Shown: positions 1-6,344, counted from the first letter of the stretch. The stretch: 7,653 bases of DNA from Chloroflexia bacterium (GCA_025927935.1 JAICKM010000322.1:1-7653); one strand, 5' to 3'. A program made the numbers and translations. The notes: generated by a model from the letters alone, not told the origin.

Positions 1-339
1 ACGCAGATCGCCACGTTGAGCCTGGCCGGGCAGACCAGCCTGGGCCAACTGGGCGCACTTTTTGCGGTATGTGCCGCAGTGCTGGGCGTGGACAGCGGCC
101 CGCTACACCTCGCCACCGCCGAGAGCGCGCGCACCGTGCGCCTCTACGGGCCGAGCGATGAACGCCAGTGGGGGCCGTGGGGGCCGGCGGAGCGCAACAT
201 CGTCGTGCGCGCGCCCGGCACCCACCCCGGCCACTTCCTCGACCCGGATCGCCGGGAGCTAGAAGGCGGCCCGGAAATGCAGGCGATTGCCCCGGCCCCG
301 GTGATCGCCGCCCTGGGCGGCTTGCTGGGAGAAAGCTGA
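1..339 (+). CDS. Glycosyltransferase family 9 protein, C-terminal part (5'-truncated by window edge)
   Basis: This is the last 112 codons of a GT9 (heptosyltransferase-like, GT-B fold) enzyme, open in frame from base 1 to a TGA at 337-339. Enzymes of this family transfer a sugar from a nucleotide-sugar donor to a lipid- or polysaccharide-linked acceptor on the cytoplasmic face of the membrane. The diagnostic motif of the donor-binding C-terminal half is visible as GVDSGPLHLATA, with its Asp codon at 91-93, followed by a GPSDERQWGPWGP stretch where the family usually has a G-x-[ST] loop before the end of the Rossmann-like domain. The N-terminal acceptor domain lies outside the window. Unlike the two complete GT9 proteins here, this C-terminus has no cysteine cluster. 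The stop overlaps the start of the DUF202 gene, so the two are probably cotranslated. The family is secure; the sugar and acceptor are not known. Confidence 0.88.
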   Translation, partial: TQIATLSLAGQTSLGQLGALFAVCAAVLGVDSGPLHLATAESARTVRLYGPSDERQWGPWGPAERNIVVRAPGTHPGHFLDPDRRELEGGPEMQAIAPAPVIAALGGLLGES

Positions 340-752
340 TGGCGGATCACCCGGACCCAGACGACACGAAGCGGCGCGCGCTCCATATGCGCGACCACCT
401 GGCGAACGAGCGCACGCTGCTCTCGTGGATTCGCCTGGGGCTAAGTCTCACCGGCCTGGGCTTCGTCATCGCTCGCTTCGGCATCTTCCTGGAGCAACTG
501 GTGGTATCCGGGCAAGCGAAAGAATCGACGCCGCACCTCTCCGTGCCGGTCGGCGTGGCCCTGGTGCTGCTCGGCCCGCTGCTGGCCGGGCTGGCCGCCC
601 GCCGCTTCTTCACCACCGAGCGCGAAATCGCCACGGAACAGGCCGCGCCGAACTACGGCTTGCTCTATCTCATCCTGGTCGCGGTTACGGTGGTCGGCGT
701 CGTGCTGGCCGCCTACCTGATCTACGTCTGGCTGTCGCTGGGGACCGGTTAG
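339..752 (+). CDS. DUF202 / YidH-family small membrane protein
   Basis: A 137-residue integral membrane protein that matches the DUF202 family (E. coli YidH-like), whose biochemical role is not established. The family signature is near the N-terminus: HLANERTLLSWIRLGLSLTG at residues 20-39, at the entry to the first membrane segment. Three hydrophobic segments are visible at about residues 27-51, 68-88 and 107-132, with a charged loop (RRFFTTEREIATE) between the second and third. This length and three-segment layout are normal for the family. The start is the ATG at 339, chosen because it overlaps the upstream GT9 stop as TGATG, has a GGGAG ribosome-binding site at 327-331 seven bases upstream, and leads directly into the DUF202 motif. 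An upstream in-frame ATG at 168 would lie inside the GT9 gene and add unrelated sequence. The overlap suggests coupling to the GT9 gene, but a functional link is only inferred. Confidence 0.9.
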   Translation: MADHPDPDDTKRRALHMRDHLANERTLLSWIRLGLSLTGLGFVIARFGIFLEQLVVSGQAKESTPHLSVPVGVALVLLGPLLAGLAARRFFTTEREIATEQAAPNYGLLYLILVAVTVVGVVLAAYLIYVWLSLGTG

Positions 753-757
753 ATAAT

Positions 758-1906
758 ATGGGCGCCGGGTTCAAGCAAACTTTGATGAATACCTTTATTT
801 CCGCTCCCGATCCCATCACCCCGGAGTGGCTGACGGCTGTCCTCCGCCAATCACGAGTCCTGCGATCCGGAAAGGTGCGTGCGGTCGAGCAGGAAAGCAC
901 AGGCGCCTTTAATTCGCACACCAGCCGCCTGTTCCTGCGTTATTCGCCGGATGCGACGCCCGAAGCCCCGATACGCTTGATATTGAAGCAGAACACACAA
1001 GAGGCATGGGCAAAAGAGGCAGGCATGGAAGAAGTCAAATTCTACCGCCTTGTCGCCTCCCTACAGGATCACCCCGCTGTTGTCGTCCCCTGTCACGCAG
1101 CAGCCTATGACGAGCCAAGTGGCAATTCCTATCTGCTTTTGCTGGATCTCTCGGAAACACATCGACTACCGGTTACCCGCGATCAACAAATCGGTATTGT
1201 TGAGGGCGTCCCTCCTGCTGTGTACATCGAGGCAGTTATCGATACCCTCGCGCGGATGCACGCCTATTGGTGGGATCACGAACTGCTTGGAACGGATAGG
1301 TTCGATATCGGATACTGGTCCCGAAATGCCGAGCGATTTGGACAGTACCTCCAGCGCCGCAGAACCGCATGGGAAAGTCTTATTGCAAATGAGAAAGCGT
1401 GGTTCCCGGACGATCTCCGCGAACTCTACGAACAGGTTCTTGCGCGCTTACAGCGTCACTGGGAGCAGTATCTGGAGCCTCGTTTTCACACGAGAACGAA
1501 CCTGACTCTGATTCATGGCGATGCATACTTTGCGAACTTTCTCTGTCCAAAGAATCCTGGAACCGGCGCAACATACTTGCTGGATTGGCAATCACCCAGC
1601 TTCGACATTGGAGGCTACGATCTTGCCAATTTGTGCGCTGCGTTCTGGACGCCTCAACAGCGACACGAAGAACAGCGCGAAGAAAAAGCGCTACGTCGCT
1701 ATCACACGGTGTTGCGCGCACACGGCGTGAACAACTATTCGTGGGATGACCTGCTGACCGACTACCAAACGGGCTTGATCTTCTGGCTTCTCATGCCTGT
1801 TCAGGATCGCCATGATGGATCGAGCAAGGAATATTGGTGGCCGAAAATGCAATGCCTGGTAGCCGCTTTTCAGGAGTGGCATTGTGAAAAGCTACTGGAT
1901 ATCTAA
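758..1906 (+). CDS. Phosphotransferase of the ecdysteroid-kinase / choline-kinase-like (APH fold) family
   Basis: A 382-residue protein with the protein-kinase-like APH fold. The catalytic loop is HGDAYFANF (His 253, Asp 255, Asn 260) and the metal-binding segment is LLDWQSPSFDIGGYDLANL (Asp 276). The DWQ version and the DIGGYDLA tail resemble the EcKinase/CHK-like branch more than classical aminoglycoside kinases. The N-terminal PDPITPEWLTAVLR opening and the strand RLILKQN, carrying the presumed ATP-binding Lys, also fit that branch. It probably phosphorylates a hydroxyl group on a small molecule using ATP; the substrate is unknown. Start choice is uncertain. ATG 758 lies 5 bases after the DUF202 stop but has no good ribosome-binding site (nearest GGGGA, 13 bases away). 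ATG 785 would give a more typical N-terminus (MNTFISAPDPITPEW, 373 residues). G+C is clearly lower than in the flanking genes (about 47% at 1501-1560 by hand count), which suggests separate ancestry. Confidence 0.87.
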   Translation: MGAGFKQTLMNTFISAPDPITPEWLTAVLRQSRVLRSGKVRAVEQESTGAFNSHTSRLFLRYSPDATPEAPIRLILKQNTQEAWAKEAGMEEVKFYRLVASLQDHPAVVVPCHAAAYDEPSGNSYLLLLDLSETHRLPVTRDQQIGIVEGVPPAVYIEAVIDTLARMHAYWWDHELLGTDRFDIGYWSRNAERFGQYLQRRRTAWESLIANEKAWFPDDLRELYEQVLARLQRHWEQYLEPRFHTRTNLTLIHGDAYFANFLCPKNPGTGATYLLDWQSPSFDIGGYDLANLCAAFWTPQQRHEEQREEKALRRYHTVLRAHGVNNYSWDDLLTDYQTGLIFWLLMPVQDRHDGSSKEYWWPKMQCLVAAFQEWHCEKLLDI

Positions 1907-1987
1907 GTGTAAGCAATATCCATGGGGTCTTACAATGCGTGCATCCCGACGCAGGGCGGGTCAGCAGAACCGATAAGAGGCTCAATC

Positions 1988-2017
1988 TTATCATAAACCT
2001 ATCACTTTGTCGATTAT
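1988..2017 (+). promoter_or_regulatory. Possible sigma70-type promoter for the GT4 gene
   Basis: In the AT-richer gap before the GT4 gene, TTATCA at 1988-1993 (4 of 6 to TTGACA) and GATTAT at 2012-2017 (4 of 6 to TATAAT, keeping the second A and last T) are separated by 18 bases. Transcription would begin near 2024, leaving a leader of about 22 bases. The match is modest and rests only on consensus; alternatives such as TATAGG at 2023-2028 exist. Confidence 0.3.
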
Positions 2018-2020
2018 CAC
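1988..2020 (+). repeat. Three short TATCA direct repeats upstream of the GT4 gene
   Basis: TTATCAT (1988-1994), CTATCAC (1999-2005) and TTATCAC (2014-2020) share a TATCA core, with cores starting at 1989, 2000 and 2015, so the spacings are 11 and 15 bases. The first interval is about one helical turn, as in some direct-repeat operators, and the repeats overlap the candidate promoter. The repeats are very short in AT-rich sequence and may be chance. Confidence 0.2.
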
Positions 2021-2025
2021 GATAT

Positions 2026-2030
2026 AGGAG
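2026..2030 (+). promoter_or_regulatory. Ribosome-binding site of the GT4 gene, unusually distant
   Basis: AGGAG lies 15 bases before the ATG at 2046, which is longer than the usual 5-10. An in-frame TAA at 2031-2033 rules out any earlier start, and no start codon lies between it and 2046, so the start is fixed despite the long spacing. Confidence 0.5.
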
Positions 2031-2045
2031 TAAAAAACCGACAGC

Positions 2046-3191
2046 ATGTACATTGGTTTCGACGCCAGCCGAGCGGTGCGCGGCATCCGCACCGGCACCG
2101 AACACTATAGCGCCAACCTGCTGCGCGAACTGGCGGGCAGCCTGGAGGCCAGGCGCCACCGGTTCTCCTGTTATGTCAACTCTACAGAGCAAGATCCGCA
2201 GGCACTGTTCGGCTTCCCCTTGCCGCCGCACTTTCGGTTGCGCGCCATCCCGTTTCCCCGGCTCTGGACGCATCTGCGGCTCAGCGCCGAGATGGCCCGC
2301 CGCCCGCCGCGCGTGCTGTTCGTGCCGGCCCACGTGGTCCCGATCATCCATCCCCGGCGCACGGTGGTGACGATCCATGACCTGGGCTACCTGTATTACC
2401 CGGAGGCGCACACGCGCTTCTCGCGCTGGTATTTGCACTGGTCCACCATCTACAGCGCCCGCGTGGCCCGGCGCATCATCGCCGTGTCGGCGGCCACGGC
2501 CCGCGACCTGCAAACGCGCTACAACGTGCCCGCGGAGAAGATCCGCGTTGTTTTGCACGGCGTCGATCCGGCCTTCCGGCGCGTGACCGATGCGGCGGTG
2601 GCCGAAGCGGCGGCCCGCTACGGTCTGGACGGGCCGCAACCCTACCTGCTCTTCGTCGGCACGCTCCAGCCGCGCAAGAACCTGGGCCTGCTGATCGACG
2701 CCTTCGCCGCGCTGCTCCAGGATTGGGATGCCGCCGCCGGCCCGTTGCCGCGCCTGGCCCTGGGCGGGAAAAAGGGCTGGCTGTATGACACCCTTTTCGC
2801 GCAGGTGGAACGCCTGGGGCTGGGCGACGCGGTGCGCTTCCTCGACTACGTCGCCGACGCCGACCTACCCATCCTCATCAGCGGGGCGACGGCGGTGATG
2901 CTGCCGTCGCTATACGAGGGCTTTGGGCTGCCGGCGCTGGAGGCGCTGGCCTGCGGCGCGCCCCTGCTCGCCGCCAACGCATCCTCCCTGCCCGAAGTCA
3001 CCGGCGACGCCGCGCTGCTGCTCGACCCGCGCGACCCCGCCGCCTGGACCGCGGCTATGCGCCGCGTGCTCACCGACCCGGTCCTGCGCGCCAGTCTGAG
3101 CCGCCGGGGCCCGGAACGCGCCGCGCACTTCACCTGGGCGCGCACGGCAGCCGAGACTCTGCGCGTGCTGGAGGAAGCCGGGCGCAGCTAA
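2046..3191 (+). CDS. Glycosyltransferase family 4 (GT-B fold, retaining) protein
   Basis: A 381-residue GT4 glycosyltransferase, full length for the family. It is expected to be cytoplasmic and to transfer a hexose-type sugar from a nucleotide-sugar donor, with retention of configuration, during polysaccharide or glycolipid assembly. The N-terminal acceptor domain opens with IGFDASRAVRGIRTGTEHYSANLL, where the glycine-containing loop before Tyr 21 is typical. A linker with HGVDPAF (His 171) leads into the donor domain, which begins LLFVGTLQPRKNLGLLIDAF; here Gly 205 and Arg 210-Lys 211 are the usual phosphate-binding positions. The EX7E signature is intact: Glu 291 and Glu 299 in YEGFGLPALEA. 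It is followed by the usual CGAPLLAANASSLPEV loop. The start is the first ATG after an in-frame stop. The gene is very GC-rich, in sharp contrast to the kinase gene upstream. It is followed after 51 bases by the DapB homologue. The family is certain; the sugar specificity cannot be read. Confidence 0.93.
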   Translation: MYIGFDASRAVRGIRTGTEHYSANLLRELAGSLEARRHRFSCYVNSTEQDPQALFGFPLPPHFRLRAIPFPRLWTHLRLSAEMARRPPRVLFVPAHVVPIIHPRRTVVTIHDLGYLYYPEAHTRFSRWYLHWSTIYSARVARRIIAVSAATARDLQTRYNVPAEKIRVVLHGVDPAFRRVTDAAVAEAAARYGLDGPQPYLLFVGTLQPRKNLGLLIDAFAALLQDWDAAAGPLPRLALGGKKGWLYDTLFAQVERLGLGDAVRFLDYVADADLPILISGATAVMLPSLYEGFGLPALEALACGAPLLAANASSLPEVTGDAALLLDPRDPAAWTAAMRRVLTDPVLRASLSRRGPERAAHFTWARTAAETLRVLEEAGRS

Positions 3192-3230
3192 CCGCGGTTG
3201 GGTTGGACAGATTGCACAATCCATACGGAA

Positions 3231-3235
3231 AGGAG
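3231..3235 (+). promoter_or_regulatory. Ribosome-binding site that decides the dapB-like start
   Basis: AGGAG at 3231-3235 lies 7 bases before ATG 3243 but only 1 base before the alternative ATG 3237. It therefore supports ATG 3243 and a protein starting MAIRVCVAGATG, rather than the start at 3237 or the far upstream ATG at 3198. Confidence 0.7.
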
Positions 3236-3242
3236 AATGACG

Positions 3243-4046
3243 ATGGCGATTCGCGTTTGTGTCGCCGGCGCGACAGGATGGGCGGGGAGTCTGGTGACCC
3301 GCGCCATTCTGGAATCGGAGCAATTCCAACTGGCCGGCGCGCTGGCCCGCCAAAGCGCCGGAACTGACATCGGCGTCGCGCTGGGACAGCCGGAGGTGGG
3401 CATCAAGATCGCGCAATCGCTGGAAGAAGTGCTGCCCGCCGCGCCGCAGGTGCTGATCGATTACACAAAACCCTACGGAGTGAAGGAGCGCATCTTATAC
3501 GCGCTGGATCACGGCGTGCGTGTGGTCGTCGGCACATCGGGGCTAACCGCTGCCGACTACGCCGTCATTGAACAGAAAGCGAAAGAGCACGATCTAGGCG
3601 TAATCGCCGCGGGTAACTTCTCTATCACGGCGGCCCTGGCGAAACATTTCGCCCTCATCGCGGCTCGCTATCTGCCCTCGTGGGAGATCATCGACTACGC
3701 GCAGGCCGATAAAGTGGATGCGCCCAGCGGCACCACACGGGAACTCGCCGAAGAACTGGCGCAGGTGGCCGAAAACAAACTAGGCTTGCCCATTGCCCAA
3801 ACTCAGGGTCCTAAAGAAGCGCGCGGGGCGAATATCGGCGGCACGCAAGTCCATTCGATCCGCCTGCCCAGTTATATTATTGCGTTTGAAACGATCTTTG
3901 GGCTGCCGGACGAACGCCTGACCATTCGCCACGACGCCGGGGCCGGCGCGCAACCCTACGTGGGCGGCACGCTGCTGGCGGCGGAGCGAGTGATAACCGT
4001 TACCGGGTTGGTGCGTGGTCTGGATCGCTTGCTGTTCGGTTCCTAG
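3243..4046 (+). CDS. Dihydrodipicolinate reductase (DapB) homologue with altered active site
   Basis: A 267-residue protein of normal DapB length. Canonical DapB reduces 4-hydroxy-tetrahydrodipicolinate with NAD(P)H in the cytoplasm, on the diaminopimelate/lysine route. Visible parts in order are: the Rossmann nucleotide loop GATGWAG (Gly 9, 12, 15); VVVGTSGLT (Gly 97-Gly 100), corresponding to the family GTTG loop; AGNFSI (123-128); the DapB signature DKVDAPSGT (156-164); and a C-terminal domain with VHSIR and LTIRHDA. The odd point is the catalytic segment. E. coli has EIIEAHHRHK before VDAPSGT, whereas here it reads EIIDYAQADK, so both histidines are replaced (Ala 153, Gln 154) while the Lys (157) is kept. 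The start follows the AGGAG at 3231. The gene is 51 bases downstream of the GT4 gene and has no lysine-pathway neighbours in view. It may be a true but divergent DapB or a related reductase with another substrate, so no gene symbol is assigned. Confidence 0.83.
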   Translation: MAIRVCVAGATGWAGSLVTRAILESEQFQLAGALARQSAGTDIGVALGQPEVGIKIAQSLEEVLPAAPQVLIDYTKPYGVKERILYALDHGVRVVVGTSGLTAADYAVIEQKAKEHDLGVIAAGNFSITAALAKHFALIAARYLPSWEIIDYAQADKVDAPSGTTRELAEELAQVAENKLGLPIAQTQGPKEARGANIGGTQVHSIRLPSYIIAFETIFGLPDERLTIRHDAGAGAQPYVGGTLLAAERVITVTGLVRGLDRLLFGS

Positions 4047-4073
4047 CGTAGCTAGCGGGTGTGGCTGAACAGC
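4031..4073. terminator. Possible bidirectional hairpin across the convergent stop codons
   Basis: The two convergent genes end 5 bases apart. An outer inverted repeat, GCTGTTC (4031-4037) with GAACAGC (4067-4073), encloses an inner one, CTAGC (4043-4047) with GCTAG (4051-4055), around a 3-base loop. The inner arms contain both stop codons. This could act as a terminator for both strands, but the interior loop is asymmetric and there is no T-tract on either side, so intrinsic termination is uncertain. Confidence 0.3.
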
Positions 4074-5122
4074 CGGGCCAGGTCGCCGCCGTGGACAAAC
4101 GTCCAGCGTGCAAACTTGACGCTGTCGGCCAGCCGCGACACGGTGAGCGCCGGGTCGGGCAGATACTGCGCCTCGCCCACCCAGTAGAGCGGCACCCGCG
4201 CGATCTCATAGGGGATCGCCTGGCGTTCAAGCCGGCTCAGCCGGTGCTGGGCCGCCGCGTCATAAGCATCGAGCATACCCCGCGTGGCCTCCCACGGCAA
4301 GTCGGCGGGCAACTCCGTGCCGGCCAGGCGTAGCAGCATCCAGTAGAGACAATAGGCCAGGTCGTAGACCCGCTCGCGGATCGCCAGGAAGTCGAAATCG
4401 ACCACCGCGGCCACCCGGCCCCGCCGGAACAGGACATTACCGCCGCCGTAATCGCCGTGGATGGGCTGCACGGGCAGGCCGGGAGCGGCGCGCGGCCACC
4501 AATCGGCCAGTTTGCCCAGCACCTCGTTACTCGCCGCGCAGACCTGGAGCGCGCGTGCCGTCGCGTTACCGGGCGGATGAGCGCGAATGCGGGCCTCGGT
4601 CTGGCCCACCCAGGCCAGCAGGCCGGTGGGGCTGCCGTAATTGCTGACCCGCGGGGGCACAAAGCTTTCCGTATCAACGGCGGTGGTCAGCGCATCATGG
4701 AGCCGGGCCAGCGCCGTAAAGGCCAGCGGGTAGCGATCCCAGCTATCGGCCACCGTGTCATGGGCCACGAACGGCTCCACCTCGACCAACCGGTTGCCCC
4801 AGCGCAGGGCGGGTTCGCCCTCGGTGGTCGGCAGCGGCACGCTCACCGGAAAGCCGGTGGCGGCCAGGCGTTGTTTGACCGATTGCAGCACGGCCACCCG
4901 CTCCGGCGTAACCCAGGGCCGGTGTACGCGCAGGACAAACGACCCACCGGCCGTATAGAGGCGCAGGTTGAGATTGTAGGTACCGCCCAGGTCGCGCGCC
5001 GCCTGGATACTGCCCAGGCCAAAGGCTGCGGCGGTCTGCTCCAGCAGCGCGTCGTCGGGTCCCGCTCGCGGGCCGATCTCCGATTCTTGTAGCTCCGGTA
5101 AATCGCCGGACGCAACATCCAT
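4052..5122 (-). CDS. Aminoglycoside-phosphotransferase-fold (APH family) kinase
   Basis: A 356-residue kinase of the APH/homoserine-kinase-II/choline-kinase superfamily, expected to transfer phosphate from ATP to a small-molecule hydroxyl in the cytoplasm. Visible landmarks are: the N-lobe GGTYNLNLRL (46-55) followed by SFVLRVHRP (61-69), where the strand that often carries an ATP-binding Lys has Arg 65, a variation I believe is common in this superfamily; LARLHDAL (138-145); the catalytic loop IHGDYGGGNVLF (His 222, Asp 224, Asn 229); the metal-binding VDFDF (Asp 242); and ERVYDLAYCLYW (250-261). It starts at ATG 5122, one base after the TAA of the upstream GT9 gene, so translation is probably coupled; the ribosome-binding site is weak (GGATT). 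It forms a two-gene operon with that GT9, which suggests phosphorylation of a sugar or lipid in the same glycan pathway. Resistance to aminoglycosides should not be inferred from the fold. The substrate is unknown. Confidence 0.88.
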   Translation of the reverse strand: MDVASGDLPELQESEIGPRAGPDDALLEQTAAAFGLGSIQAARDLGGTYNLNLRLYTAGGSFVLRVHRPWVTPERVAVLQSVKQRLAATGFPVSVPLPTTEGEPALRWGNRLVEVEPFVAHDTVADSWDRYPLAFTALARLHDALTTAVDTESFVPPRVSNYGSPTGLLAWVGQTEARIRAHPPGNATARALQVCAASNEVLGKLADWWPRAAPGLPVQPIHGDYGGGNVLFRRGRVAAVVDFDFLAIRERVYDLAYCLYWMLLRLAGTELPADLPWEATRGMLDAYDAAAQHRLSRLERQAIPYEIARVPLYWVGEAQYLPDPALTVSRLADSVKFARWTFVHGGDLARLFSHTR

Positions 5123-5123
5123 A

Positions 5124-6275
5124 TTAGAATCCGATCGCGGGGCTGATAATCGGCGGCATAACCGCCGGCGTCATCAGGATGCTATGATCGCGGCCCGGTT
5201 GCATATCGACGCGAGCCGGCATGCGCAGCCCGCGCAACACTGCCGTCAGCACCGGGTTCACGGCGAGCTTATCCATGCAAGAGCCAACCTCTAGAGTCCG
5301 GCAGCGGTCGTCTTCGTACTTGAAAGCCTGTTTCCAGCACGATCCACACCGCGGTTCCTTACGGAAGGGCGCGATCAAGGCTTCGCCCCGGCTCGGATCG
5401 TAGGGACCGGTCACTTCCGGGTTGGTCGGGCCAAACAGCCCCACCCACGGCACGCCAAGCGCACCCGCCATATGTAGCAAACCCGTATCCACGCTCACCG
5501 TCAGGTTGCAGCGCGCCAGCAGGGCGGCGACGCGATCCAGCGAGGCGTAAACGGGTACGGCCAGCGACCCGGCGGCGGCAAAAGCGGCGGCCACCGAACT
5601 GCGCTCCAGGGGCCGGTCGCAGAACAACAGAGTCCGCACATCGGGCCGGGCGGCCCGCAGACGCGCGTCCAGTTCCAACCAGTGCCTCAGCGGCCAGCGC
5701 TTGATCACCATGTTGGTGCCCGGCACCAGCGCCACCACCGGCCGGTCGGCCAGCAAATCGTGCTCGCGCAGAAACTCCCCCGCCCAATCCTGGGCCGCCG
5801 CGCGCAACACCAGGTGCGGCTTGCGGGCCTCCGGCGGGATCGCCACCTGGAGTTCGCGCTCCAACTCGTCGGCCAGGCAATCCAACGAGTGGACGGCATC
5901 CGGCACCGGCGGCACCTGCGGCGTCCAGGTGCCGCGGAAATCCATCGCCCGCTCCCAGGCGAAAAAGCAGTTGATGACCAGGTCGAACGGCCCGAGTTCG
6001 TAGTCAAAGAGCGGCCCGGCAAACCAGGCCAGCACCGTCTGCGGCAGCAGCCAGCGCAGACTCACCGTGGTCTTGCCCGGCTCATGGTTGAAGGACGCCG
6101 GTTTCAATGTGCGGATGGCCGGGTCATTGCAGAGCAGATTACCGTGTTCCGACACGGCCACGGTAATCTCCGCCTCAGGGAAGCGCGCCCGGATCACCGG
6201 CAGCAACGGCTGCATGTTAATGAAATCGCCGATCCCATCCGCGAATGGGATAACTAAGATACTCCTGATAGCCAA
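5124..6275 (-). CDS. Glycosyltransferase family 9 protein (TTG start)
   Basis: A 383-residue GT9 enzyme of the heptosyltransferase-like group. The N-terminus AIRSILVIPFADGIGDFINMQPLLPVIRARFP carries the family's IGD element (Gly 16, Asp 17) with the following Pro-Leu-Leu. The donor half contains ALVPGTNMVIKRWPLRHWLEL and the motif VSVDTGLLHMAGALGVPWVGLFGPTNP (Asp 263, His 268). It then has four cysteines spaced C-x2-C-x11-C-x7-C (5277-5348) and a proline/isoleucine-rich tail of about 29 residues with no recognised domain. The start is taken as TTG 6275 because a perfect AGGAGG (6284-6289) lies 8 bases upstream and the family N-terminus begins there. A TTG at 6299 in the same frame would put that ribosome-binding site inside the gene. 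It is the first gene of an operon with the APH-type kinase (1-base gap) and is preceded by one or two candidate promoters. Donor and acceptor are unknown. Confidence 0.9.
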   Translation of the reverse strand: MAIRSILVIPFADGIGDFINMQPLLPVIRARFPEAEITVAVSEHGNLLCNDPAIRTLKPASFNHEPGKTTVSLRWLLPQTVLAWFAGPLFDYELGPFDLVINCFFAWERAMDFRGTWTPQVPPVPDAVHSLDCLADELERELQVAIPPEARKPHLVLRAAAQDWAGEFLREHDLLADRPVVALVPGTNMVIKRWPLRHWLELDARLRAARPDVRTLLFCDRPLERSSVAAAFAAAGSLAVPVYASLDRVAALLARCNLTVSVDTGLLHMAGALGVPWVGLFGPTNPEVTGPYDPSRGEALIAPFRKEPRCGSCWKQAFKYEDDRCRTLEVGSCMDKLAVNPVLTAVLRGLRMPARVDMQPGRDHSILMTPAVMPPIISPAIGF

Positions 6276-6283
6276 GAACCCAG

Positions 6284-6289
6284 CCTCCT
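6284..6289 (-). promoter_or_regulatory. Perfect Shine-Dalgarno site for the minus-strand GT9 gene
   Basis: Read on the minus strand this is AGGAGG, 8 bases before TTG 6275. It decides in favour of that start over TTG 6299, for which the site would be internal. Confidence 0.75.
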
Positions 6290-6314
6290 GCGACGACAAC
6301 GCGCGGCATGCCGT

Positions 6315-6344
6315 ATTATAATAAAACGTCCGAAGCTATGTTGA
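6315..6344 (-). promoter_or_regulatory. Promoter for the minus-strand GT9-kinase operon (proximal)
   Basis: On the minus strand, an exact TATAAT -10 element occupies 6320-6315. TCAACA (4 of 6 to TTGACA) at 6344-6339 lies 18 bases upstream. Transcription would start near 6308 and give a leader of about 33 bases containing the AGGAGG site. It is supported by consensus and position only. Confidence 0.55.

Noticed and set aside
752..757. GATAAT immediately before ATG 758 as a -10 element
   Set aside because: No acceptable -35 is found 16-18 bases upstream (best TGGCTG), so a promoter here is not supported, although it would suit a start at ATG 785.
1908..1934. Inverted repeat TGTAAG / CTTACA just after the kinase stop, as a terminator
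   Set aside because: The stem is only six pairs and AT-rich, the loop is 15 bases, and there is no following T-tract.
1791..2639. Long minus-strand open frame (282 codons) opposite the kinase end and GT4 gene
   Set aside because: It is antisense to two genes with clear family motifs; its translation is rich in Arg, His, Gly and Ala with no recognisable domain, typical of the complement of GC-rich coding sequence.
4457..5092. Plus-strand open frame of 211 codons opposite the APH kinase
   Set aside because: It lies wholly within the kinase gene, has no ribosome-binding site or domain, and reads as a GC-rich antisense shadow.
4052..5122. Annotation of the APH-fold gene as an aminoglycoside-resistance or thrB gene
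   Set aside because: The shared fold and HGD/DFD motifs do not determine substrate; the genomic context is glycan assembly, with no resistance or threonine genes.
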